NCBI GenBank assembly: GCA_033764075.1
Contig: JANRJH010000020.1
Span: 1-64,000 of the forward strand
Length of the DNA stretch: 64,000 bases
Origin: M3007 sp033764075
GTDB taxonomy: Bacteria > Bacteroidota > Bacteroidia > Chitinophagales > Saprospiraceae
Reading direction: 5' to 3'
A program made the translations under genes and the position numbers. Below the pieces are notes generated by a model. It saw only the letters and a list, made by a program, of their open reading frames with translations, did not search any database and was not told where the DNA came from. Of the stretch, positions 1 through 8,128 are shown piece after piece (the first letter of the stretch is position 1; each line of letters starts with the position of its first letter).

Positions 1-99
1 GTCAATGAACTTTCTGAAGACAAGAGAGGCATGTTGGAGATATTTTCATACAAACAAAATGTTGAAAATGATCGCCAATTAAAACTCGACTTCAATTAA
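1..99 (+). CDS. C-terminal fragment of an unidentified protein, cut by the window edge
   Basis: Frame 1 is open from the first base and ends at TAA 97-99, giving 32 residues that end KLDFN. The stretch is charged and has no membrane segment. It is AT-rich compared with the genes to its right. No family can be named from so short a tail. It converges on the glycosyltransferase gene at 197-1408, with a simple-repeat spacer between them. That this is the end of a real gene is inferred only from the clean open frame at the edge. Confidence 0.4.
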   Translation, partial: VNELSEDKRGMLEIFSYKQNVENDRQLKLDFN

Positions 100-139
100 C
101 AATTCACTAATTCTTGTCAACCTATTTTAGGAACACACA

Positions 140-186
140 ATTCGACACTCGTCATTCGACACTCGCCACTCGCCACTCGCCACTCG
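140..186. repeat. Short tandem repeat of a CACTCGC-like heptamer
   Basis: Two copies of an ATTCGACACTCG-like unit are followed by three direct CCACTCG heptamers. The array lies between two convergent gene ends. It has no spacer structure, so it is not a CRISPR array. It was probably generated by slippage, though a REP-like origin is possible. Confidence 0.7.
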
Positions 187-196
187 AAAACGCCTT

Positions 197-1408
197 TTAT
201 TCCGCATTCCGAATTCCGAATTCCGCATTCGACCGGGCTCTCTCTGCCCGTTCCCACAACACCGACTGGCGTCCGCGCACATAGCGCAGAAAACCGGCGT
301 ACACCGCGTAATTCATCACGCAGAAATAATAGGGAATGAACAACGCCTTGACCTTGATCTCGCGTTTAGCCAGCAGGTAGCCTGCCCAGGCGGCAGCGTA
401 GAACAGAAGTTGGGCTGCCAGGGCAACCTGGTAGAACGGCTTGCCTTGCATGGCCAGCACGAGGTTGCACACAAAAACCACGGGCAGGAGCAGCGGCGCG
501 AGCGTCCAGCGCAGCACCCGGTGCGATATGTACTGAAAACTGAGCACACCGTAGCGGAAAAGGTTGAGCAGGGGCGCCAGCCGCACGATGGCCTGTATGC
601 CGCCGGCGGCGATGCGCACCTTGCGCTTCAGCTCTTCGGGTACGGAAGCGGAGGCGGTCTCTACGGCGTACGCCTCGGGCTCATAGGCAACCCGCCAACC
701 CTTCTGGGCGATGCGCAGGGTGAGGTAAAAGTCCTCGATGATGGTGTCGGAGGGCACGTGTTCGTAGGCTTCGGTGCGGAAGGCGAACAACTCACCGGCG
801 GCCCCGACCACAGAATAGAGTTCGTAATCCCAGCGCTTAAGTGCGCTCTCGTATTTCCAGTAAATGCCTTCGCCGGCGCTGTTGGCGGCGGCGGCGTCGC
901 CCAGGGTTATGCGTTTTTCGCCGGCCACGGCGCCCACGGCGGGGTTGTTGAAATGCCGCACCAGGTTGTGCAGCGCCTCGGTGTTGACCAGCGTGTTGGC
1001 GTCGGTACTCACCACCACCGGCGCCTGCTGTTGCGCCATCGCCCGCTGAAACGCCGCTATCTTGCCCCTGCGCTCGGGCTGGTGCAGCAGCGTCCATTGA
1101 ACACCCGCCGGGAAGGGGTACCGCTCCACCAGTTGCGGCGTGGCGTCGCTCGAACCGTCGGTCACCCACCAGAAGTGGACCTTGTCCTTCGGATAATCGA
1201 GCGCCAGGCTGTTGGCGATTTTTTCCTCGATCCAGTCGGCTTCATTGAATGCACAAACAACAAAAGAAATGTCGGGCAAATGGCTTCCCTGCGCTTTGGT
1301 ATTCCGCCCGAAAAGTCGCTTGATGCGTACCAGTGCTAACAATACAATTCCGTAGCCCAAATAGGCGTAGAAGACGACGGCGATGCCCAGCCAGAACAAA
1401 AATTCCAT
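197..1408 (-). CDS. Family 2 glycosyltransferase, membrane-anchored
   Basis: This 403-residue protein probably transfers a sugar from a nucleotide donor during surface polysaccharide synthesis at the inner membrane. A membrane helix at about 3-25 precedes a GT-A fold. Visible motifs are FVVCAFNEADW (49-59), WVTDGSSD with D84, STDAN with D136 (the DxD-like metal and donor site), and IIEDFYLTLR with E225-D226 as candidate catalytic acid. Two to three more helices follow at about 290-375. The last ten residues are encoded by an ATTCCG simple repeat, so the natural C-terminus may have been extended. It is transcribed away from the polysaccharide cluster at 1973 onward. CACCTTTG at 1433-1440 (minus strand) is a one-mismatch match to the -7 promoter element. 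The exact sugar is unknown. Confidence 0.85.
   Translation of the reverse strand: MEFLFWLGIAVVFYAYLGYGIVLLALVRIKRLFGRNTKAQGSHLPDISFVVCAFNEADWIEEKIANSLALDYPKDKVHFWWVTDGSSDATPQLVERYPFPAGVQWTLLHQPERRGKIAAFQRAMAQQQAPVVVSTDANTLVNTEALHNLVRHFNNPAVGAVAGEKRITLGDAAAANSAGEGIYWKYESALKRWDYELYSVVGAAGELFAFRTEAYEHVPSDTIIEDFYLTLRIAQKGWRVAYEPEAYAVETASASVPEELKRKVRIAAGGIQAIVRLAPLLNLFRYGVLSFQYISHRVLRWTLAPLLLPVVFVCNLVLAMQGKPFYQVALAAQLLFYAAAWAGYLLAKREIKVKALFIPYYFCVMNYAVYAGFLRYVRGRQSVLWERAERARSNAEFGIRNAE
199..230. repeat. ATTCCG/GAATTCCG short repeat inside the glycosyltransferase 3' end
   Basis: An alternating GCATTCC / GAATTCC repeat covers the stop region of the minus-strand gene and encodes its last residues, NAEFGIRNAE. 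A similar AATCCGCATTCGAATC string occurs near 46670-46686 at the 3' end of the DUF58 gene. This looks like a simple repeat that has been taken into a coding end. Confidence 0.6.
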
Positions 1409-1972
1409 AATGCATTGCGTTTTTTAGTGGTGCAAAGGTGGGGGGTATTGGCGAACTAAACTGACAATTAAGGGACGAAAGGTGGAATTTCAAGATTAAC
1501 TGAAATTTCATAATGCTGAATTCAGCCAAATCTAAGCCCCTTTTACAGCAAAAATTTTGCCCGAATGCTTTTTTGCTCGTCAATTATTCTGAAATTGTAT
1601 AAATATTTCATAATACCACATAAAGGTTATTTGATAATTTCGTAAAAAAACACTTACTTTGTGCCTGTTTGTTATTCAGACGCGCCCATCTCGTCTTTAG
1701 CGTTTCCCAATCCCCTTTAATACCGAATCCCCCCTTTTTTCGTCTTTATCACGTGCTCAATTGATGAATCTGCGAACCGGATTTATCGCTTTTGTCATTT
1801 GGCATGTTTGCTTACGATCATCCGGCGGCACGTGTTCCTGCCAGAACACGGATCGCTCGATTGGCTTGGTTTTTGTTAGAAGTTCATAGACCAAGAGTTC
1901 GATTCGCAATTGGTAATCCAATGTCTTTTAATCCGATTTTACTTCAATCCTAATCCAATCGAAACAACTACT
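1409..1972. promoter_or_regulatory. Long AT-rich divergent intergenic region upstream of the polysaccharide cluster
   Basis: No convincing gene is present in these 564 bases. On the plus strand TTACTTTG at 1654-1661 differs by one base from the phylum's -7 element, which would give a leader of about 300 nt before the receiver gene. A perfect 7-bp dyad, CGTGTTC (1831-1837) and GAACACG (1844-1850) with a 6-base gap, could be an operator or a small RNA hairpin. For the minus gene, CACCTTTG is seen at 1433-1440. These are sequence matches only. Confidence 0.35.
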
Positions 1973-2368
1973 ATGCGACACACCATTCTGATCGTAGAAG
2001 ACTACGACAGCCTGCGACAGCTCTTGGGAACCTATCTGTCCAGATCTTACAGCGTACTGGGCGCCAAAGACGGCGTGGAGGCCATGAGTTGGCTCCATCG
2101 CGGCATGATGCCGGATGCCGTCATAACCGACCTGCAGATGCCTGAGCTCAACGGGATTGAGTTCATTTCACATTTGCGCGACAGCGGCCTGTACCGGGAC
2201 ATTCCCCTCATCGTCATTACGGGTGAAAAGAACGAAGAAACCGAGCGGCGTTGTCGCCAGCTCGGCATACATGCCTTTATCGAAAAGCCATTTAATCCGA
2301 TAATCTTGCAACAGCAACTGGATCAACTGTTTTCTATCCCCAGGCAGTTGTCCGTTTCTGCCGTTTAA
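1973..2368 (+). CDS. Single-domain response regulator (CheY-like receiver)
   Basis: This 131-residue protein is a receiver domain and nothing else. The acidic pocket is E9-D10, the phospho-acceptor is D53 in VITDLQMP, the switch threonine is T83 in VITGE, and the conserved lysine is K105 in IEKPF. All are present, so it should be phosphorylatable. An in-frame ATG at 1910 would add 21 residues that do not belong to the fold; ATG 1973 is chosen because the domain begins right there. It lies 38 bases upstream of a sugar transferase whose own N-terminus looks like a receiver without these residues. It may pass a two-component or chemosensory signal to polysaccharide synthesis. No histidine kinase lies in the window. 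Confidence 0.9.
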   Translation: MRHTILIVEDYDSLRQLLGTYLSRSYSVLGAKDGVEAMSWLHRGMMPDAVITDLQMPELNGIEFISHLRDSGLYRDIPLIVITGEKNEETERRCRQLGIHAFIEKPFNPIILQQQLDQLFSIPRQLSVSAV

Positions 2369-2406
2369 CCCCCGTTTTTTTTTTTAAAACCAAAAAAAAA
2401 CGTCTC

Positions 2407-3516
2407 ATGCTCCTTTACTACAACGAAACCGTACTTTCCGAAAACAAGCAGGTCACTGCCGAAAATATCCTGTTGCTGGGCTTTTCCGGCAGCCTGGATA
2501 CCCTCGTGCGCGATACGACGTTCGACGGCGAAGATGGCCTTTTCTGGGAAACCATCAGCCACCCCTTGCGCGCCCAACGCCGTTTGGAGGACATTTTGCA
2601 GGCTCCGGAAAAAGGGGCCATGCCCAGTGCGATCATTTGCAACTGGCAATGGCTGCAATCATACGGCAGGCGCTTTGCCGTCTGGCTCAACGAACAGCCG
2701 ACCCTTCGTGACATTCCCTTTATTGCACTGGCCGAACCCCGGACACTGATATCGGTGGAGGAGATGGCCGAATGGGGTCTCGATGACTGTTACAACTTCC
2801 CGGTCTCCTGGATCGTATTGGAAAAGCGCATCCGATTCCTGACAGCGTACAAATCGCGCATTCGCGAAAAAGCAGAAGCCCTTCTGCAGGAACAATACAC
2901 GGTTAAAGTGCCGTTGTTCAAACGTCTGATGGATATCATAGGCGCCAGCCTCGGTATTTTGATGACCATGCCGATCTGGCTGCCCACCATCATCGCCATC
3001 CGGCTAGAGTCAAAAGGCCCTGTCATCTACCGCTCCAAAAGGGTGGGCGCCGGTTATCAGGTGTTTGATTTCCTCAAGTTCCGCTCCATGTACAAAGACG
3101 CCGACCAGCGCCTGAAAGACCTCCAGCACCTCAACCAGTACCAGGATGGGGGCGCCTTCGTGAAAATTGCCAACGACCCGCGCATCACCCGGGTGGGGCG
3201 CATCATCCGCAAGTACAGCATCGATGAGTTGCCCCAGCTTATCAATATCCTGCGCGGTGACATGTCGCTCGTCGGCAACCGCCCGCTGCCGCTCTACGAG
3301 GCTGAACACTTGACCAACGATCTGTTCAGCGGCCGTTTTATGGCGCCCGCAGGGCTTACCGGTCTGTGGCAGGTCACCAAACGCGGCTCCAACGACATGA
3401 GCATGGAGGAGCGCATCAAACTGGACATCGCCTACCGCGACAGCCTTTCGCTGCGCACCGATCTGCACATCATGATGAGAACCTTCTCGTCTTTCATACA
3501 GAAAGAAAACGTCTGA
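2407..3516 (+). CDS. Polyprenyl-phosphate sugar-1-phosphate transferase with an N-terminal pseudo-receiver domain
   Basis: The C-terminal part (about 168-369) is a bacterial sugar transferase of the WcaJ/PglC type: one hydrophobic segment (about 175-197), then KGPVIYRSKRVG, FDFLKFRSM, the SIDELPQLINILRGDMSLVG signature (271-290) and GLTGLWQV. This family starts repeat-unit assembly by moving a sugar phosphate onto undecaprenyl phosphate. Residues 1-150 look like a response-regulator receiver, but the acceptor position reads ICNWQW (N79) where the neighbour has ITDLQM, and the lysine motif reads YNFP instead of EKPF. It is therefore probably unable to accept phosphate and may bind a partner. 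WcaJ itself has a different N-terminal membrane domain. A strong terminator follows. Confidence 0.85.
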   Translation: MLLYYNETVLSENKQVTAENILLLGFSGSLDTLVRDTTFDGEDGLFWETISHPLRAQRRLEDILQAPEKGAMPSAIICNWQWLQSYGRRFAVWLNEQPTLRDIPFIALAEPRTLISVEEMAEWGLDDCYNFPVSWIVLEKRIRFLTAYKSRIREKAEALLQEQYTVKVPLFKRLMDIIGASLGILMTMPIWLPTIIAIRLESKGPVIYRSKRVGAGYQVFDFLKFRSMYKDADQRLKDLQHLNQYQDGGAFVKIANDPRITRVGRIIRKYSIDELPQLINILRGDMSLVGNRPLPLYEAEHLTNDLFSGRFMAPAGLTGLWQVTKRGSNDMSMEERIKLDIAYRDSLSLRTDLHIMMRTFSSFIQKENV

Positions 3517-3541
3517 CGACCGGGCGCTCAACGCCGCATCT

Positions 3542-3586
3542 GATGGCCCGCCTGCCCTTGGGGTATGCGGGCCATCCAACTTTTTT
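3542..3586 (+). terminator. Rho-independent terminator after the sugar transferase
   Basis: GATGGCCCGC (3542-3551) pairs perfectly with GCGGGCCATC (3567-3576) around a 15-base loop. Six T residues follow at 3581-3586. It suggests that the receiver and initiating transferase form a transcript separate from, or attenuated before, the downstream glycosyltransferases. Confidence 0.75.
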
Positions 3587-3613
3587 GGTACCCTATTTGC
3601 AGTATTTCTACAA

Positions 3614-4603
3614 ATGGAAAAAACCAAAGTAACCATCATTACGGTCAACTACAATCAGGCAGAGACTACCTTTGCCCTGCTCGACAGTTTGCGCCGCCAG
3701 GACTACGAAAACCTTGAGGTAATCGTGGTCGATAACGCCAGTCGAGAAGACCCATTGCCCGCCCTGGCGCAGCGATACCCGGAGGTAATCGCCCTGCGGA
3801 GCGCGCGCAACCTCGGTTTTGCCGGCGGCAACAACCTGGCCCTGCCCCATGCCACGGGGCAGTACCTCTTTTTTATCAACAACGACACAGAGGTGCCAAC
3901 AGGATGCATCCGGACCCTCGTCGACTTTATGCACGGGCATCCGCAAACCGGCCTGCTGAGCCCGCTCATTTTGTACCATCCGGAAACCGCCGGCCGGGAT
4001 AACCTCATCCAATACGCCGGAATGACGCCGGTGAGCACCCTGACCGGCAGAAACCGGACCGTCGGCGAAAAACAACCCGACGAGGGGCAGTTTGCAGCGC
4101 CCACCCGCACCGCTTATGCCCACGGCGCGGCTATGCTGATGCCCAGGACCGTGCTGGACGCGGTGGGGCCCATGTTCAGCGATTTTTTTCTGTACTACGA
4201 GGAGCTCGACTGGGGCGAACGTGTTCGCCGCGCCGGATACGAAATTTGGGTAGAACCCCGGGCGCGCATCTTTCACAAGGAAAGCCTGACGGTGGGCAAA
4301 ATGGGCGGCCTGAAAACCTATTTCCTCAACCGAAACCGCGTGTTGTTCATGCGGCGAAACCACCGGGGCCTCCGGCACCTGTTGTTCCTGGCCTACTGGT
4401 GGCTGGTGGTGACCCCCAAAACCATCCTGCAATCGGCCCTGCGCCGCGACACCGAAAACCTGAATGCTTTTTTGCTTAGCCTTTGGTGGCAAATTAATCC
4501 CCGTTCCATCAACCGGTACGAGGCCATTGGTAAACAGTCCGCCGACCCGTCCTCATCGGTGGCAACCATGCCTCCCCAACCGGCAACCATCCTCCACAAG
4601 TGA
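3614..4603 (+). CDS. Family 2 glycosyltransferase, rhamnosyltransferase (WbbL)-like
   Basis: This 329-residue transferase has VTIITVNYNQ at the N-terminus, VIVVDNAS (37-43), NLGFAGGNN (66-74), a metal-binding INNDTEV with D91, and YYEELDWGERVRRAGYEIW near 193-212, the usual acidic catalytic region of WbbL/RfbF-type enzymes. It probably adds a sugar to a lipid-linked polysaccharide intermediate on the cytoplasmic face. The last 25 residues are low-complexity, rich in serine and proline. Its stop overlaps the next gene's potential GTG start in GTGA, so translation is probably coupled. The rhamnose specificity is only a family tendency. Confidence 0.85.
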   Translation: MEKTKVTIITVNYNQAETTFALLDSLRRQDYENLEVIVVDNASREDPLPALAQRYPEVIALRSARNLGFAGGNNLALPHATGQYLFFINNDTEVPTGCIRTLVDFMHGHPQTGLLSPLILYHPETAGRDNLIQYAGMTPVSTLTGRNRTVGEKQPDEGQFAAPTRTAYAHGAAMLMPRTVLDAVGPMFSDFFLYYEELDWGERVRRAGYEIWVEPRARIFHKESLTVGKMGGLKTYFLNRNRVLFMRRNHRGLRHLLFLAYWWLVVTPKTILQSALRRDTENLNAFLLSLWWQINPRSINRYEAIGKQSADPSSSVATMPPQPATILHK

Positions 4604-4605
4604 TT

Positions 4606-5850
4606 ATGACTGCCATGCTACTCCAAGCGATTACCCTCCTGTTTGCCGTTGCAGCGGCCGCCACGGCCTTTCAACTCGTTTACCCTTTCCTGACCAACCT
4701 GCTCTCCCGGCTGTGGGGCCGGGAACGCACCGCACCGTTGTCCGAAACCGTAAGCACTTACGATTTTGGATGCGTCATCACGGCGTATAAAAACGCCCGG
4801 ATCGCCGGCCCGCTGGTGCATTCCCTGCTCATCCAGAAGCATCAGCACCTGCATATTTACCTCGTGGCCGACGAGTGCGCATCGGTGGATGTGGACATTG
4901 AAGATCCCCGGCTGACCATCCTGCGCCCCGATCCGCCGCTTCGCCTCAAAGCCAAAAGCATCATGTATGCCATGGATCGCTTTGTGCGCCCGCACGACTT
5001 TACCGCCGTGTTCGACGCCGATAACCTGGCCCATCCGGATTTCCTGGCCGTCATTAACCACTACGCCAACGCGGGACACCGTTGCATACAGGGTCGGCGC
5101 ACCGCCAAAAATCTCGACTCTACCTATGCCGCCCTCGACAGCCTGGGCGAGCACTATAAAAACTATACGGAGCGATTGGCTCCTTACCTGCTGGGCGGCT
5201 CGGCGGTGATCAGCGGCTCCGGCATGGCCACCGAAACAGCGCTTTACCGTGCATACCTGGACAGTCCGGAGATTCAGCAGGGCAAGGAAATGTGGAAAAA
5301 AATGTTGCAGGAGGACAAAATTTTGCAGAACTTTCTCCTCCGCCGCAACGAGAAAATCGCTTATGCCTGGGATGCCGTTTGTTACGATGAAAAGGTAGAC
5401 AGCGGCGACGCCGTGCAAACCCAGCGCAGTCGCTGGTTGTTTTCCTACTTTCAGAATATACCCAACGCCCTGGGTATTCTGCGACGCGGGCTGGTCAACC
5501 TCAGCGCCAACCAGTTCTTTTTCGGCATCACGACCTTGTTGCTACCCATGTTCCTGCAATTGGCCGCCGCGTTCTTCCTGGCGCTACTCGGGTTGATTAT
5601 TGCGCCGGTTTGGACGGTGGTGCTGGTATTGGCGGTGGCCGTCTTTGGTTTGAACGTACTGTGGACGCTCCGGCTGTCCGACGCCCCCAAATCGGTATGG
5701 GATGCGGTGTGGGCCACCCCGCTGTTCATCTGGCGGCAACTGCTGGGGTTGTTCAAAATGCGCAATCCGAACAAGAACTTCAAGCATACGGAACACCGTA
5801 AGTTTGTCACCGTAGATGAGCTGATCCAACAACAAGAATCCAAACCCTGA
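4606..5850 (+). CDS. Integral membrane family 2 glycosyltransferase
   Basis: This 414-residue protein has an N-terminal membrane helix (about 5-25), a GT-A domain with FGCVITAYKNA, VFDADN (DxD) and a QTQRSRW motif matching the QxxRW of processive GT2 enzymes, then a cluster of hydrophobic helices at about 300-370. The QxxRW motif suggests a synthase-type transferase rather than a simple one-sugar enzyme, though no PilZ domain is present. GTG 4600 and ATG 4615 are alternative starts; ATG 4606 is favoured. It is the third transferase in the cluster, and the SGNH gene begins 19 bases downstream, so co-transcription is likely. Confidence 0.85.
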   Translation: MTAMLLQAITLLFAVAAAATAFQLVYPFLTNLLSRLWGRERTAPLSETVSTYDFGCVITAYKNARIAGPLVHSLLIQKHQHLHIYLVADECASVDVDIEDPRLTILRPDPPLRLKAKSIMYAMDRFVRPHDFTAVFDADNLAHPDFLAVINHYANAGHRCIQGRRTAKNLDSTYAALDSLGEHYKNYTERLAPYLLGGSAVISGSGMATETALYRAYLDSPEIQQGKEMWKKMLQEDKILQNFLLRRNEKIAYAWDAVCYDEKVDSGDAVQTQRSRWLFSYFQNIPNALGILRRGLVNLSANQFFFGITTLLLPMFLQLAAAFFLALLGLIIAPVWTVVLVLAVAVFGLNVLWTLRLSDAPKSVWDAVWATPLFIWRQLLGLFKMRNPNKNFKHTEHRKFVTVDELIQQQESKP

Positions 5851-5869
5851 CCCCGGAAGGATACTTGCC

Positions 5870-6583
5870 ATGAAACGCTTTATCTGCTGGTTTTCCATCG
5901 CGTTGAATGTCGCGTTTATGATCGGCGCCGGGCTGGCTGTTGGTCGTCTCGGAGGCATCAGGCCTGCCTGGAGCCGATTGGCGCACCGGGAAGTGCCGGC
6001 GCTGTACCGGCACCGGATTTCGCTTTTCGAGCAACTGCCGGCACAAAAAAATGCTGTGGTTTTTTTGGGCGACAGCCAGACCGAACAGGCAGAATGGCAC
6101 GAATTGTGCAATACCACGGCTTGGGTAGCGTTGAACAGGGGCATCGCCGGCGATCATGTTTCCGGTGTTTTGTCTCGTGTGGACGAAGCGATGCGGCACC
6201 AACCCAGGATGGTATTTTTGCAAATCGGCATCAACGACTTGCTGTTCGGCACACACCCGGAAGCAGTTGCCGACCAGTACGAGTTGCTGGTGCAGCGCAT
6301 CCGGTCGGCCAATCCGGGCAGCCAACTGGTGATCCAGAGCCTGCTGCCGGTAAACGAAACCTTCCGGTATCTGTCCACCGACAACCGGCGCATCGCGACC
6401 CTCAACGAAAACCTGCAACGCATCGCCGAACGCCATGCCTTGCCGTATGTAGACTTGTACACGCCCCTGGCCGACGCCCGGGGCCGTCTTGCCACCGGCT
6501 ATACCACTGACGGCGTACACCTCAACGGCGACGGCTACCGGATTTGGATGCAAACCATAATGCCCTTCATACCAAAAGAATAA
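5870..6583 (+). CDS. SGNH/GDSL-type hydrolase with N-terminal membrane anchor
   Basis: A signal anchor (about 5-25) precedes an SGNH hydrolase domain. All four blocks are visible: block I GDSQTEQ with nucleophile S69, block II with G94 in GIAGD, block III GIND with N122, and block V DGVHLNG with D214 and H217. Such enzymes remove or transfer acyl groups; here the likely substrate is an acylated polysaccharide or its donor on the periplasmic side. It sits between the glycosyltransferases and an MBOAT acyltransferase (3 bases downstream), which supports a role in acyl decoration. Whether it is an esterase or a transferase cannot be told from sequence. Confidence 0.85.
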   Translation: MKRFICWFSIALNVAFMIGAGLAVGRLGGIRPAWSRLAHREVPALYRHRISLFEQLPAQKNAVVFLGDSQTEQAEWHELCNTTAWVALNRGIAGDHVSGVLSRVDEAMRHQPRMVFLQIGINDLLFGTHPEAVADQYELLVQRIRSANPGSQLVIQSLLPVNETFRYLSTDNRRIATLNENLQRIAERHALPYVDLYTPLADARGRLATGYTTDGVHLNGDGYRIWMQTIMPFIPKE

Positions 6584-6586
6584 AAA

Positions 6587-8122
6587 ATGGTTTTCAACAG
6601 TTTAATCTTCCTCGTCTTTATTGCCCTGTTTTTTCCGCTGTATTTCGGGACCAAAGGGCGCTTGCGCATGTGGGTTTGCCTGCTGGCCAGCTACCTGTTT
6701 TACGGTTGGTGGGACTGGCGTTTTCTCAGCCTGATCGTGTTCAGCACGGTACTGGACTGGTGGTTTGGGCTGCTGATTTCCTATCAAAACGACAAAAACT
6801 CGGTGGAGACCCGGTTTGCAGAAGGCAGTCCGGTGTTGCGTGCGTTTGCGCCGTTCACCCGCTGGGCAGCGGCGCTGCGGTATAAACCCGCCACGGTGCT
6901 CATTTTCAGCATGGTGATGAACCTGGGCTTTCTGGGTTTCTTTAAATATTTCAATTTTTTTGCCGACTCGTTTGCCGACGTCGTCCGGTTTTTCGGCATG
7001 GCGCCCAACTGGCACACGCTGAACATCATCTTGCCCGTCGGCATTTCTTTTTACACCTTCCAGTCGATGTCGTACACCATCGACGTTTACCGAAAGGAGA
7101 TCAAGTGGGAGCCGTCGCTGTTGCGTTTTGCCACGTTTATCGCCTTTTTTCCGCAGCTGGTGGCCGGGCCGATTGTGCGTGCCATCGATTTTCTCCCCCA
7201 GATGTACGAGGACAAGCGGTTTTCGTGGCACAACTTCAACTCGGGTCTGGGCCGGGTCATGTGGGGGTTTTTCAAAAAAGTGGCCATTGCCGACTCCATT
7301 GCGCCCTTTGTGGACCAGGTGTTCGACGTTCCGCAGGCTTTCTCCTCCTCCCACCTGTTGCTGGGGGTTGTCTTTTATTCCTTCCAGATTTACTGCGACT
7401 TTTCGGGGTACTCCGACATTGCCATCGGCCTGGCCCGTATGCTGGGGTACACCTTTCCTGAAAACTTTCGCACGCCGTACTTTTCCGCCAGCTTTTCAGA
7501 ATTCTGGACGCGCTGGCACATATCGCTCTCGTCGTGGCTGCGCGATTACCTGTATATACCGTTGGGCGGCAACCGCAACGGGAAGTTCAACACCTATAAA
7601 AACAACATGCTGACCATGCTGCTCGGGGGGCTTTGGCATGGCGCCAACTGGGCGTTCGTATTCTGGGGGTTTCTGCACGGTTTGTACCTGATCGGCCAGC
7701 GTGTGGTGCAGCCCCGGTGGCGCAGTTTCGTGCGCATCACGCGCATGCCGGTGTGGCTCGACCGGGGTGTGGCCATTGCCACGGTGTATGCCCTGACCCT
7801 TGTGGCTTGGGTGTATTTTCGCGCCGGCAGCATCGGGCTGGCGGGAGGCGACAGTTTCGGTACGGCCAATGCGGTGCTGGGCGGTATTTTCAGTTTTGAA
7901 AATTTCAACTTTGACGCTGTCGTGAATAAATTTCAGGCTGTCAAGGGGCTGCTGCTCATCGGCATCCTGCTTCTGGTTGAACTGACCAATATCCGTTTCC
8001 GCTGGAACGAACGGCAGCTGTCGCAGCCGGTTTGGCGGGTAATTGCCCTGTCAACGTTGCTGTGGCTTATCGCTTTTTTTGGAACTTTCGGCGGCAGTGC
8101 GTTTATTTATTTCCAATTTTGA
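6587..8122 (+). CDS. MBOAT family membrane O-acyltransferase (AlgI/DltB-like)
   Basis: This 511-residue polytopic protein has about ten to twelve membrane segments. Diagnostic motifs are FFPQLVAGPIVR (187-198), YSFQIYCDFSGYSDIAIG (264-281), FWTRWHISLSSWLRDYLYIPLGG with H311, and GGLWHGANW with the catalytic H351. Members move an acyl group across the membrane onto an extracytoplasmic polymer, as AlgI does for alginate. The next gene encodes a small SGNH-like exoprotein, the usual AlgJ/AlgX/DltD-type partner. The operon order GT-GT-SGNH-MBOAT-SGNH points to O-acylation of the polysaccharide made here. Confidence 0.93.
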   Translation: MVFNSLIFLVFIALFFPLYFGTKGRLRMWVCLLASYLFYGWWDWRFLSLIVFSTVLDWWFGLLISYQNDKNSVETRFAEGSPVLRAFAPFTRWAAALRYKPATVLIFSMVMNLGFLGFFKYFNFFADSFADVVRFFGMAPNWHTLNIILPVGISFYTFQSMSYTIDVYRKEIKWEPSLLRFATFIAFFPQLVAGPIVRAIDFLPQMYEDKRFSWHNFNSGLGRVMWGFFKKVAIADSIAPFVDQVFDVPQAFSSSHLLLGVVFYSFQIYCDFSGYSDIAIGLARMLGYTFPENFRTPYFSASFSEFWTRWHISLSSWLRDYLYIPLGGNRNGKFNTYKNNMLTMLLGGLWHGANWAFVFWGFLHGLYLIGQRVVQPRWRSFVRITRMPVWLDRGVAIATVYALTLVAWVYFRAGSIGLAGGDSFGTANAVLGGIFSFENFNFDAVVNKFQAVKGLLLIGILLLVELTNIRFRWNERQLSQPVWRVIALSTLLWLIAFFGTFGGSAFIYFQF

Positions 8123-8128
8123 TCCCAA

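Noticed and set aside
140..230. CRISPR-like look of the short repeats
   Set aside because: Units are 7-14 bases with no unique spacers and no cas genes; this is simple-sequence repetition.
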